Of a stretch of DNA of 64,000 nucleotides, positions 24,082 to 36,837 are shown in pieces. Made by a program: the position numbers and the translations under genes. This DNA comes from Juglans regia (lineage: Eukaryota > Streptophyta > Magnoliopsida > Fagales > Juglandaceae). The first letter of the stretch is position 1. The number at the start of each line of letters is the position of its first letter. Below the pieces are notes generated by a model. That model had not been told where the DNA came from. It searched no databases and saw only the letters and a program-made list of their open reading frames with translations. Location of the stretch: the NCBI RefSeq assembly GCF_001411555.2, contig NC_049915.1, forward strand, positions 15,638,640-15,702,639. The letters run 5' to 3'.

Positions 24082-25030
24082 AGATTCTTGTGATCATTTA
24101 TGATCAGTGATCAATGTGTGAACTAGGGGCGTCAAATCGTGTTAACAGATTGTGTTTGTGTTGTGTCAAAACATGTATATTATACTATATGGGTCAACCC
24201 TAACCCAACCCGTTAAGTTTACCATGTCAAAATTTTAAACCCTAACACAATCCATTAAATAATCGATCGTGTCATGCCTACTCATTTTGACCCGTTTATG
24301 TAAATGCTTTGAACAAACCCGAAATTAATCCGTTTAACCTAATTAAGTTTAGCATTATTTTATATAAATATTACAATCACAATATCTATAAAAAATAAAA
24401 AAACTAACTACAAGTCCAAAATTACAATCCAAACAATAAAAATATCGAAATTAAAATCTCAATAATTTTATTTTTAGGTATAAGGGTATAATTGTAACTT
24501 TAACTTTCTTAACAGGTCATAACGAGTTGACATGTTATCAGCCCATTAAGCAATCGTGTCTTAACAGGTCAATCCGTTTTTACTCAAACCCATTAAGGCT
24601 AAATCTTAACCCGTTTTATCGTATCGTGTTCGTGTTGGATTAACGGATCGTGTCACATATTGCCACCTCTAGTATGAACACACTGTTTATGTTGGGATCA
24701 CATTGATTATAAAATATTCAAATACCACTTCCGCTGAAACTTGATCATCTACATAATAGATCTGGATTTGCATAGTAACAGCCATGGAATAATATTCTTG
24801 ACTAACTAGAATTCTCCGTTAATGCAAATTATTGCACGTATTTCGGTTAACGTGCCTAATTTTTCAATATAATCTAGCGTCATCAATCTAGAATGTGGCA
24901 TTTCTTTATTATCATTAGACGACCCGAATCCCCTAGCTAGTAGCTAGCTAGCATCAAATAATTATAACAACAGTTTTTCAATTTTGTTTCTCTGATCAGC
25001 AATAATCAATAAAGATAATATTTATAATAT
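24082..25030 (+). repeat. Duplicated upstream region of the CYP88A gene (copy A)
   Basis: This stretch matches 43400-43655, the region just upstream of the P450 start. It carries AGATTCTTGTGATC at its left edge, GATTATAAAATATTCA in the middle, and near-identical blocks with GAATGTGGCATTTC, ATTATCATTAGACGACCC and AATAAAGATAATATTTATAA. Copy A has an inserted MITE and about 130 bp that copy B lacks. No P450 coding sequence follows; homology passes directly into a gypsy LTR. Confidence 0.85.
24124..24671. mobile_element. hAT-type MITE in copy A
   Basis: Ends are TAGGGGCGTCAAATCG and, reversed, TAGAGGTGGCAATATG. Target duplication is GTGTGAAC (24116-24123) against GTATGAAC (24672-24679), 7/8. The matching position in the second copy near 43.44 kb is empty, which confirms insertion after duplication. 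Non-coding, with CGTGTCGTG-type internal repeats. Confidence 0.82.
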
Positions 25031-25045
25031 ACATGGCAATAATCT

Positions 25046-28000
25046 TGACTAACTCCTACGACCAACTATTTGAACGTGTCTATCCTCTAACAATCATTGT
25101 ACCAGTTGAGTCTGATCATTTTACATGACCCGAGACATTTATATCCTCTGGAACAATTTCAAGAAGCACACACTAGACATGAGACATTTATACCTTCTGA
25201 GTCGGATCATTTTACATGATCCAAGAGATTTATATCCTCTCGTACCATTTCAAGAAGCGCACACTAGACCCAAGACATTTATACATTCTGAGTGTGATCA
25301 TTTTACATGGCCCGAGATATTTATATCCTTTAGATCGATTTCAATAAGCACACGTGAGAATTGAGACATTCATACCCAGCCCTCTCAGTCCAATAAATTT
25401 ACATGGACTGAGACATTTATACCACTTGGAACAATTTCAAGAATGACACACTAGATCCGAGACATTTATACCCCCTAGAACCATTTCAGGAAGCACACAC
25501 TAGACCGAAGACATTTGTACCATCTAAGTCCAATCAATTATATTTTTCGAGACATTTATACCCTCTGGAACCATTTCAAGAAACACACACTTGACCCGAG
25601 ACATTTATACCCTCTGAGTTCAATCATTTTACGTCACCCAAGACATTTATACCCTTTGGAACCATTCCAAGGATCACAAACTAGACCTGAGACATTTATA
25701 CCCTCTGAGTCCGATCATTTTATATGACCCGAGACATTTATACCCTTTAGAACCATTTCAATATCACACTCTGGACTTGAGACATTTTTCCCCTTGGAGT
25801 CCGATGGTTTTACGTTGGTCCGAGGCATTTATACCCTTAGGAACCAATTGCGTTGGTATGTTCGTAGTCAGTTATGCCAATTTACCAACATAGGCTCAGT
25901 GCAATAATAGGAAATTCTAGCAAACAAGTATAAAACAAATAACAACCCACAATAGTAATTCAACAGATAATTACATGATAACAAACAATGCACAAGGGGA
26001 AAATTCTAACAAGCACTCACAAGCTATAACTCGGCTCAAGGGAGAGAATTTCCAGCACACTTTCACAAGCTGTAAACCAGTGCAAAAGTGAAAAAGTTCC
26101 AATTCCCCCTTACAACTGAACAACACTGTGAATGAGGGAAAAATTCCCTTAATGAGACTTGACATCCACAATAGTTAATATGAGAACCTTTTAAACAACA
26201 ACAAAATGAATAAATAGAGAAAATTACCCCAACACTTTAAGCCGCACACAACCACATCATAAACCACACAATTTATCCCAGCACTTCGCACAACAAAAGG
26301 CCACATCACAAACAACACAAATTTTTCCTACACTTCACAGTCCCACGGCCACCACACAAATCACAACAAAAAGCAACAAGTCAATCCCAACACTTCACGT
26401 GGCCCTTGGCCACCACTCAGATCACATCCACAACGCTACAAGTCACAATTTCACAAATCCAACAATATATATTTCAAGATTTGTCCTAGTGCTACTTAAC
26501 TCATTACGATGGTTGACGACAGAAAGGGGTTAATTTATAGTCTGGTGAGATGAACTCGGGGTTAAGCTTCACAGTGCTTGGTTGTTCCTCTCGGTGGCTC
26601 ATTGTTTGCACGTGGGTTAGGGTTGCTCCATTACTGCTATATGTTGCTTCCTTCTTAACTGCGGCTAATGGCGGTCAGTGTGCTTGTGGTGTGATCGTGG
26701 CTGAGAAAAAGGTGAGATAGAGGGGCAAAGAGAGAGAGATGGGGAGGTTCTGTGAGGGCAGTTGTGGCGGAGGAGCACTGAGCAAGAGGGGGTCAAAAGG
26801 GGTCAAGTGGAGGCTAGACTTGGCAGGGCTATTCCTATGATGATGTGGAACGACGGAATGACAACGATGGCAAAACCCAAAGGGCAAAATAGAGATCGAG
26901 AGAGATCAATGGGAGGTGGGATGAAGAGATGAAAGGGAGGTAGGGGTGTGGACGAAGGGTCTACGGGTGGGTGAGAGAGTCGGTGCAAGGGAGATGAAGG
27001 TTAAGAGGTAGTGAGACAGAGAGAGAGAGAGAGAGAACTAGGAAAGGGAGAGAGATCTATGGTAGGTACCGACAGACCTAGCGATGGCGACGACAAGAAG
27101 GACCTAGCGAAGTTGGCCTCTGTTACTCGTCAGCGCAGTAAGTCAAAAAGAGAATAGAGAGAGGAGAGAAGCAGATGAAGAGATGAGGAGAGAGAGAGAG
27201 AGAGAGAGAGAGACACACACACACACACACACACAGAGACAGAGACAGAGACAAAGGGGTGTGGGACGGAAGAGGAAGAGAGGATGGCGTAGAGGGAGAG
27301 AGAAGGAGAAAGAGAGAGGATAGGAGAGGGAGAAGTGATTGCAGGGTTTGTGAGTTTGGGGTTAGAACGACGCCGTTTAAGGGGATGGGTTGGGTTCTTC
27401 CTAAGGTTTTTGGCCTAACTGTGGGTTGGGCTTGGGTTTTTAAGACTGGGCTTCACATCCTCCCTTCATTACAAAAGTTTCGTTTTCAAAATTTGGTCCG
27501 CATAACTATAACTAATCCCCAAGGACTTAAAAAGTCAATATTGTCTACCTCTATTTCCTTAGAGTTCCCCTCCATTATGACCAAAACCAGTTCTCCCGTT
27601 AACACCACGTGTCTAAAATCCCAAGGAAGGCAATGCTATCCAAAATCTCTAGATTCACAAAGGCATATCCTATAACATCCATGGATCCTGGTAATGCCTC
27701 TATTGCACTCACTTGATCACCTGCCATTTCCTTATAAACTCAATCATTAATAACCAAAACATTGCATTGCAACATGATCAACCCACCATAAACTATATAG
27801 TCTCAAATTTAAATTCCTATGTGATCTCAAGTCACAACTAATTCCTCAAAGACCATCACTAAAATTAACTCCCATTACTAAGTATCATGCTTCCGATGTG
27901 TCACTTTGATAACTTCACCAAAAAACCTAGAATTAAGACCTCTTAAAAATATCACCCTCAAGTCTAAGCCAACTCAATAACTACTGAGAAAACTCTTACC

Positions 28001-28098
28001 ACACTTGGATAGGATGATAGACTCATCTCCCAAAACCATGAATTACTCGTCTTTCTAGATTGTCTCTTGAATCCTTATTCAAAATCAGTACTCCTTCA
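25046..28098 (-). mobile_element. Truncated Ty3/gypsy LTR plus internal stub (copy A)
   Basis: Minus orientation. The LTR runs to 27457 (ending GGGCTTCACA on plus), followed by a polypurine tract (reverse complement of TCCTCCCTTC) and about 640 bp of internal DNA with no open frame. It is collinear with 49.9-53.4 kb but lacks the first roughly 580 bp of LTR. Both copies end at the same internal point (28098 and 53378). Purine-rich GA and CA microsatellites lie at about 26.9-27.3 kb. The frames at 26675-26988 and 27259-27675 are not genes. Confidence 0.85.
25120..25845. repeat. Tandem GAGACATTTATACC array inside LTR
   Basis: About 16 imperfect copies of GAGACATTTATACC spaced about 40-50 bp apart. 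They alternate between a phrase with CTGAGTCCGATCATTTTACA and one with CTGGAACCATTTCAAGAA. The same array is at about 50,555-51,190 in the second LTR copy. Confidence 0.85.
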
Positions 28099-28631
28099 AT
28101 ACCAATGGGAATGAAAATTTTGAAAGTAAGAAATATAGGGAAAGATAATAATTGATATTTCACAATTAACCAAAATTAAGCTTAATCAAATAATAAGTCA
28201 ATTTCACCCATAAAGTTGCCACGTAACAAAATTCAAGTATTCTTTAGAAATTCTCACGCAAGTTATTATGAACCTAAAAATTCAGATTTTCAAAACTTTC
28301 ATTGTGTTAGTGTGTACACCATTTTCTTTCCAAAATGGATCATCTATACCCCTGGCTCCATTTGCCACACCACTAATAACGATGCTTGACTTCGCAACTT
28401 GCACGTCCTTGACCACAACATACTCTAGCCTTTGCCAGGGCTTCAACTCGAGAGCTTTATCGTCTCACTTAAGCTCGTTGTCGCTCAACGAGAACTCAAA
28501 GAATGTTACTCATGAGTATTATGCACTCTCAAGTGATCAATGGAGCTATATCGAGATAATGCCCAATGTTGACTTGTGGTTCATGTGATACGCGCATACA
28601 ATTGAAAAATATACTTAATTAAACCTACTTG
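28099..28631. other. Spacer between gypsy remnant and CACTA element
   Basis: No gene supported. The 106-codon frame at 28268-28588 shows no domain. The last three bases (TTG) are the left target duplication of the CACTA element, so before that insertion this stretch ran straight into 43369. Confidence 0.5.
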
Positions 28632-28880
28632 CACTACAAGGCATTTGCCTTCTACCGGCATTTTTTCTAGCACCGCATTTGAAATCGACGGAACTATTAA
28701 GCAATTACGACGACATTGGTTGTCACCGCACAGAATTAACGGGTCGTTATTGAAAATGGGCGCTAGTGAACAGAACTCAGTTCTATTGCAGCGGATAGTA
28801 ATTTTTCCAGGCGAATTTGTGTGTTGCAAAAGGATCCCATCTTTGCGTCTGTACTATAACATCGGTAAAAAATTTTATTG
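28632..28880 (+). repeat. CACTA left terminal and subterminal repeats
   Basis: The 28-bp terminal inverted repeat is followed by scattered CGGCA, CACCGCA, TCGACGGA and GCGGAT motifs, counterparts of the right-end motifs. These are the usual binding region for the CACTA accessory protein. The overlapping frames at 28581-28881 are chance. Confidence 0.7.
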
Positions 28881-31800
28881 AGGCAATTTTAAATAAACCG
28901 ACGTAAAAGAACATGTAATTCCTTTCGTGCCTCACGTTGTCCCCCTTTGTGATTCATACACTTTCAAACTCACATTGGATTCTCATTGATGTTCCTGTCT
29001 CCATTTCCCATTCCCAAAAGGAAAAATGCATCGTCGATAGCATCTTCATGTTCTTCTTTGGGCGTCTCCAGCCCTGCCACTCCCTCCCAAGGCCACCACC
29101 ATCATCTCTCTCGCTGAAACCACGACAAATTTTGAGGTAATTTCCAACCTTTAATTTCGCCCATTAGGGTTTTTGCATTTAGAGTTCCTAATATGTTGAG
29201 GATTTATTTTTGCTACCCTACATCTAGAACCTGGAGCCATTTAACGTCAACTATGTGATTCGGGACAGGCTTTTTGTTTGGGGATCTGTATGAACCAGCG
29301 TGAATGTATCCACGGAATCGCACCATCGATTTCCATCGCAATCTTCACAACCAGCAATTGGGTTTGTAAATCTTAAAGGTATTGCACTTCTCTTACTTAA
29401 ACTAGTGAAGCAATCAGTTTGCCATTTTTCGTGCAAATAGTTTCGTGATGTATTTTCTACCTGTATTCGTATATTTTGGAATTGAGTTTCAAAGGTCAGA
29501 ATCGGGCCAAGTAAGGAAAGAAATTAAACCTTAGCCCAGTATACAATTTACGTCAGGCTCATTTCTTGCATGGAAATGATGGATGATCTAATATATCCCC
29601 TTTTTGTGTGTTGGCTTACTCTGTCTTCACTCCTTTCATAGAGATTTCGAAACCGCATACAGATTCAAAAGGGCATTTGTTCTCTCTTTACAGTTAGACT
29701 ATTGTGTTAACTTACATACGTATCCAACTATATTTTATTTGTTGCACATGACCAAATTCATTTCCAAATTTGTATCTTCATGGTTTTGGGTAAATTACTT
29801 CCCAAACGTAACCCCAATCTTATTCCCCACCAAGACTTCCTACTAGGCCATATAGTTGCTCTTGTTATTACATAAAAGAGTTTAAGTTAAGTCATGCTTA
29901 TATATTATTTCTTCCCAACTGTCAAATCCCATGAATAGGCAGCCAGTGGATGCCTATAGGCCTCTAATTATTGTCAACTCTTGTTGTAATTATGTTTTGT
30001 ACTAGGGAAGGGGAACAAATTTATATGCACTATCATGAAAAGATTACATGGGATTTCTATACACTTCATTTTAAAGGCCTTTGATCAGGAATGAATTGCT
30101 CTTGTTGGCCACCGTATATGCCTCAGTTTAGGTAGGTGAAACAGCAACTTTCAGAATAGTAGCTTTAGCTATTTCTTTATCTTAGCCTCCTACATATTTT
30201 GAGAGGACTCAACTGGCTGGAGAGTGTGATCTCTTTTTCTTTTTTCACGTTATTCATCGATTCCCAATATTCAGAAATCTTCTCTGTTCAGGCTAGTGGC
30301 CCTTTTCCAATTCCCAATATATCCATTTACAAAGCTCATACGAATTATTAGAATTACAAAGCACATACTACTTGCAGTACTTCAATTGGAGAAACTAGTT
30401 AGACAGTAAGTTCTGCACCTTAAATATTATTTCCCACCAGATTCCATTAATATATTTGGTCCTTGGGAAGGAGAATGAGTCAACTAATTCACTATGCTAC
30501 TCTGTATTCTTTTTCCCTAAACAAATGCCCTTAAACCATAGTGAAGAGGATAAAAGAAATATTCATACTTCGAATATAGGACTTGCTTATCGATGGGTTC
30601 ATCATATGCCAAACATTATTATTCAGGGTCCTTGTATCGCAATTGGGAAATTTATGAATGCATTATTGGTAAGTAGTTGAAGGAGTGATTGATATATGCT
30701 GAAGGGAGAAGATCATGATGGCTTATATTATATATATATATATATATTATGGCTGGCAGAGAGTGAATAATTATGTTAAAGGGTACATGAATCTTAATTA
30801 GTTGCAAAACCTCGATTATTAGATATAGTAGCCCATCTTTCTATGATTGGTGGGAGTGTGAATGGATAGAATCAGAGATTTGCCGTTTTAGCAACTAGTT
30901 TTCTTGTAAAGCCAGCAAAAAACATAGAGAGATCTGCATCTGAAATGTGTCACATTGGAGATCATCATCAACCTTAAAACTTCATTTCCTTGCTAGCTAG
31001 CTAGGAGATTCATATTAATTCTTATTTCCAGGTAGATAATCATGTGTATTATTATATTCTTTCCTACTCCAATAATTATAAGTCTTGTGACTGATCAGGT
31101 AGTATTACTACTGCTTTATATACTTTCCAGCACTTTGATTGCCTCGAAAACCGAGAAAGGATAAAGATTATTTCAACTTTTCTAAAAATAATCTATATAT
31201 CATGACGTTATTTATTTTGGGATTAAACAATTTCCTAAAATCAAAATTTTAGGAACCACTGCAATGTTCACCTTTATCATTTTCTGATCAATGTGAATTA
31301 CTAGCTAGTTTGTTAGCACAGGCCTAATCAATTGGCAGTTCGCAGGAAATAGCTAGACACAATTAAGTAATTTTCTTGTAGTGCCTCCAAGTGTCTTTGT
31401 GATCCATGCCATCTGAATTTTCTATTGGCCGTATCATATGATCAGCAGGTTCATGACTTCATTTTGGGCATATTCTAGAGTGTGTTCCTCAACTACTTAA
31501 CATCTTAGATAGAAAGATGACAGTCTCTTGCACCACCAGTAGCCTATTTCAATGGCACTAATTATGCCTACTAAAAACCATCCCACCTTCCAAACAAGCC
31601 CTTAAAGTAAGACCCAATGATTTAGTCAATTCTAGTTTCAACGGAAACCGGGGAAAAATTTTCTGAACACAGAATTGTGAGGAACTTTCTTAGATCCTTT
31701 CCTGAGTATTTCAAAAATAAAGATGATATATACAGACAAAGAAAAGCATAGACCTTGAGTACTGGTAGTGATCAATTAGCTAGAGTCAAATGACTCTAAT

Positions 31801-32545
31801 GATCATTCCAACTGATTTGATGAGAATGTAAATTTCATGGCCTTTACTTTCTCTATAGTGAATAAATGTGAGGCTAATTATGATGATATGGCTTAAATAA
31901 AAAAAATGTGCCACAAGATAATTATTTAAGAATCCAAATATGATTTGCAATTTGCTTGTCATGACAAGCTTTATTATTAATATTCAAGAATGTGAATATT
32001 CTGAGTGTAAAACCTTGACATGATCATAAAATTATGTTGATGTTCTTGAGAATAGCACAAGCCCATAGAAAGTGAAATAATGGAGAAAAGTTCACAACTG
32101 AGGTTTTTTCTTCCCCCTAGTGGATTTGAAGATTTTGATCATATGTAAGTTTAGGGAAATCAACTACCTAGCAATAATAGAGGACTTGGGTGTACTAACT
32201 TTGTTAGTCCTACTTGTCACAACATTTCAGCCTCACCCAACAACCATTTGTTTTCAATATCATATTTAATGTACAGTTCAATGGGGACGTGTCTAGACTA
32301 ATAGTTTTCGGATTGCCCATATAGTAGTGTCATATTTGTCCATATATTGGTATAAATGTGGGATTGATTGTTTCTATCACCACTAATAAAGAGCTTTCAT
32401 CCCTACCTTAATTGTTTTTGCTGTGTCAAAATCACTATTTACCTCTTTCATGGGTCGTGCTTATAACCCCATTTCATAGACGAGTTTAACCTTTAATGCC
32501 CTTGTCATGAAGTTTAACAGTATTTTGGATCTGTTTTGTGACTAG
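28881..32545 (+). other. CACTA 5' non-coding region
   Basis: About 3.7 kb with no supported gene. Around 28.94-29.14 kb a GC-richer stretch ending near a possible GTAATT donor could be an untranslated leader exon. A TA tract lies at about 30,728-30,747. The frames at 29251-29846 and 30456-30680 show no family features. Confidence 0.4.
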
Positions 32546-35500
32546 ATGGACAGAAGTTGGATACACCTGATAGATAGAGTTACGTCAAAGGAGTACGCTG
32601 AAGGGGTCAAATAGTTCCTCACTGTAGCTCGAGCGCACACAACAGGAACTGACCGCATCCGTTGTCCTTGTCGTTCATGCTATAATAATATCTTCCTCCC
32701 TATATCAGAGGTGGAAACACACTTGTACCTAAATAGGATTAACCAAATTACAACCCCTGGATATTACATGGGGAAGACGAGATTCTGGATGTTAGTGATG
32801 ACAATCAGCCAGCGTCACCTAGTGATGATGATGGATATATTGATGACATGGAGCAGATTTAGATGACATTCGGGATGGCACGTTCATGGGTGAGGTGGAC
32901 GATGTTGCTAAACCGAGAGGTCACCCACCTATAGGTGAGGCAACCCCTTCCTCCTCATTTGACAAACTATTAGATGATGCATGGCGTCCACTTTACCAGG
33001 GGTGTAAACAGTATTCAAAGCTCTCATTCATTGTGAAGTTACTTCACATTAAAGCCATTGGGGGTTGGTAGATTAAGTCATTCGATCTTCTCCTGAAGTT
33101 GTTGAGGTCTGCATTTCCGGATGCTCATTTCTCGCATTCTTACGAAGCGGCACGATCACTGGAGCGGTGTTTAGGCTTCAAATACCACAAAATATATGCT
33201 TGTCCTAATGATTGCGTGTTATTTTGGAAGGACAATCGAGATATGAATGAGTGTCCAAAATGCAATGCCCCTCGGTGGCTGCCAAATACACATAGAAACC
33301 GTTTAATCCCTCAGAAGGTGTTACGTCATTTTCCTTTGAAGCCGAGGTTGCAACAACTATATATGTTAGCTAAGATGTCAGCTAATATGAGATGGCATAA
33401 AGAGCATAGAAACAGTGATGGTGGTACTATGAGGCATCCAGCCGATTCACAAGTTTGGACTACTTTCGACAATGATCATAGTTGGTTTGCAAGATATGCT
33501 CACAATATCAGGCTTGATTTAGCGAGTGATGGTTTCAATCCTTTCAACAACCTTGCAAAACCATATAGTATCTGGCCCATTATCCTTGTGCCGTATAACT
33601 TGCCTCAGTGGTTATGCATGAAAGGCCAATTCTTCATCACGTCTCTCATTATTCCTGGTCCAAAATCACCTAGAAATGAAATTGATGTATACTTGCAGCC
33701 CTTGGTAGATGAATTGAGTGACCTTTAAGAGAATGGGGTGCATACATATGATGCGTACAAGAAGGAAACTTTCAGATTGCATGTGGCTTTAATGTGGACA
33801 ATAAACGACTTTCCCGCATATGGGAACCTCTCGGGTTGGTCAACTAAAGGGAAATTGGCTTGTCCTTCATGAAATGCTGATACAGATGCTATGTGGTTGA
33901 CCTTTGGTCATAAGCATTGCTACATGGGACATCGTCGATTTTTACCCTCAAACCAAGTATGGCAGAAGAAAAAATCTTGTTTCAACGGAAAGGATGATCA
34001 CCGCATGCCGCCAATCCGCTTATCCGGACTGGATATTGTCCGTCAACTCAGTCTTCCTAGGGACGTGGAAAACTTCATTTGATGCAACAAGGTGACCAGT
34101 GTGCAAAGCCACATGCATGTTTTACACTAAATGGCGATGAGAGGAAAATGTTTTGTGAGTGGTTGCCGGATGTGAAGTTCCCAGATGGGTTCGCTGAAAA
34201 TATTTCAAGATGTGTTTCTGTTCGTGATTGCAAAATTTTTGGGATGAAAAGTCATGACTGTCATGTTTTCTTGTTGAGACTACTCCCTATTGCAGTCGGG
34301 GGGTGTTTGGGGAACGATGTTGCTTTGCCTTTGATATAGCTTAGTCAGTTCTTCAAAGATATTTGTGCATGAACTCTAAGTGTGGACAGTTTGGCAAAGC
34401 TCGAAAGTGATATCGTCCTGATTTTATGCAAGTTGGAGATGATATTTCCCCCTTCATTCTTCAATGTGATGGTCCACCTAGCTCTCCATTTTTCCCGTGA
34501 GGCGTTGCTTGCTGGACCAGTTCAATATAGATGAATGTACCCATTTGAACGATTTCTAGGAAGATTCAAGCGATATGTTAAGAATAAGGCTCGCCCAGAG
34601 GGATCAATAGTGAACGCATACATTCATGTCGAATACTTGACATTTTGCTCGATGTATCTCAACGATATTATGACGAGATCCAATCGACCGGACCGCAACA
34701 TTGATGGTTTGGAGGATGATAGGATAGATGGATTTAGCATTTTCACACAGAAGGTCTGTCCCCTAGGTGTGGCATCACCTATACAATATTATCCAAGACT
34801 ATTTACCGAAGCTTGTTGGTATGTGCTTAACAACTGCACCGAGATTGCTGCCTACATAGAGTACAGATCTTTTATATGCTCTCAGTATTTTATGCTATAC
34901 AACTGGTTCCTGAACTTAACATGCCTTTAAGCTTGCTGCACACCTTTTATGGTTATTGTTGTGCAAGCATTTTAAGACCAAATGATAATACCATATTTCT
35001 TGTAGTGAGCACTATCGACTATGTCAGGAAAAGAACCCAATGCTAGTCGACGGAACGCAACGAGTAGCGTTTCCTGCATGGTTCAAGAAACGTGTATGTC
35101 ACCCCACTTACACTTGTCCTCGTCAATTTGAACTAAGTTTTAAGTAACTAATAGTACTACAGTCCACGCATAATTACATGTTTATTAATGGACTTGGTTG
35201 TAATTTTTCAGATTCAAACTATGCGTGAATATACCCCTACTGAAGTCGCAGATGATCTGTATGCCTTAGCATGCGGCCCTGAAGCGCAGATTAGATTGTA
35301 TGCAGTGTGCATCGTTAATGGAAAAAGGTTCCACACAAAGCATCGAGAGCAAAGTCGCCGCATTCAAAATTCTGGTGTTTTAGTCACTAGTGATGAGGAA
35401 GCAAACAATTTGGACTTCTATGGTGTTCTAAATGATGTTGCACAGTTCTATTATATGGGATGGCGTCGAGTCTACTTGTTCAGCTATGACTGGGTTGACG

Positions 35501-36012
35501 TTGGCGATCGAATACGAGGTGTCCAAGTAGATTCACATATGACTAGTGTCAATCTTGCTAGGACATGGTACAAAGATGAACCCTTTGTTTTAGCGTGCCA
35601 AGCTGAACAATGTTTCTATGTCAAAGATAAAAGGATGAAAGGTAGTTGGTATGTCATACAAAAGTTCAAGAATATGAATGTATACGACATCCCACAAGTG
35701 CATTTAAACGAGGATCATGAGACGTCATCAAGTGACGATGAGGCATATCAAGATAAGGAAGTAGACTGTTTCCCAAAAAATGTTGACGACGCCAGTGATG
35801 GTGTGGCAAGTCCACTCCATAGGCCTGATATACAACCATTTGAGTTTGATGCATCAACATTGGTCCAATCATCTGGACAACAACAACTCGTAAGAGATTT
35901 TATTGACGACGGAGAGGTTGAGTCAGGTTTAGACAGTGGCATTGGCGAGCATTCTTGTTCTAATATGGAGGAGACAGATTCTGATGATGATATTCTGTCT
36001 AACGAGGAGTAG
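32546..36012 (+). pseudogene. CACTA transposase TNP2 (transposase_21), many stops
   Basis: The ATG at 32546 opens a transposase-associated domain (MDRSWIHLIDRV, then DRIRCPCRSCYNN), with an in-frame TAG at 32612. The transposase_21 core is at about 33,060-34,080, with GFKYHKIYACPNDC, ECPKCNAPRW, TMRHPADSQVW and LPQWLCMKGQFF, interrupted by TAG, TAA and TGA codons. DUF4218 follows at about 34,340-34,870 (YPFERFLGRFKRYVKNKARP, RSNRPDRN), then DUF4216 at 35,188-36,012 (LYALACGPEAQIRLYAV, NLARTWYKDEPFVLACQAEQ) and an acidic tail. In an active element this would be the TIR-cutting transposase. At least seven interruptions make this copy non-functional. Confidence 0.9.
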
Positions 36013-36678
36013 TCATTATAAACCACATAGGCAAGAACCTTACTTTCCTTTTGATTAAACTGGCACCAGTACAGTTCCAGTCTAATGTAATTTTTTCACA
36101 TCGTTTACTGCACTAACACATGCCTCTATCTTGGCATATAGGCAGCTACTTTCAACAACTTATTTGAAGTATATCTAAAGACACCTCATGTTAAGCTCGT
36201 GGAGTGTGGAGTCACATTTGGTTATGACTACTAGTCAACACTTAGGCCAGTTAGGAGATTGGCAAAGGCAGTTCTTGATATGTATTAACATACACTATTT
36301 GTACTCTTAATTTGACTATGATTTTGCTCTTGCTTCTTGCATGTTATGTAAAACTATTTTGGAGCCAATTCCTGTACATTTATTAGATTTATATTAGGAC
36401 TTTCCTTCGTTTGTGGCAAGTGAATGTCCTTGAAGGCGCTTGATGGTCATGTATCGTTTGGTGGGTATGTGGCACATATCGGCAGGCATTGCAACCATAT
36501 CCATTTGGAAGAAAAATATATCCTTTTACACTCTTTAGATATTTAACCTCTAGAAGCTAATATTGAAACCTATTTCTCTTGTTTCTCCTTCTCTCTAACT
36601 TTCTCTCTCTCACTTGCACACACACTCATATATAGGTTGTCTTCTATGACTACTAGTATCGTAATTGGTGTATTACCC

Positions 36679-36717
<39 letters not shown>

Positions 36718-36773
36718 GTCTAACATATATTATATATATATAGAGTACGCATATATGTAAACTTGGAATAATG

Positions 36774-36837
<64 letters not shown>

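Noticed and set aside
25120..25845. CRISPR-like spaced direct repeats
   Set aside because: Repeats are imperfect, spacers repeat too, and the array is inside a plant LTR.
28268..28588. 106-codon frame just left of the CACTA element
   Set aside because: No homologous motif, and it lies in spacer next to a gypsy stub.
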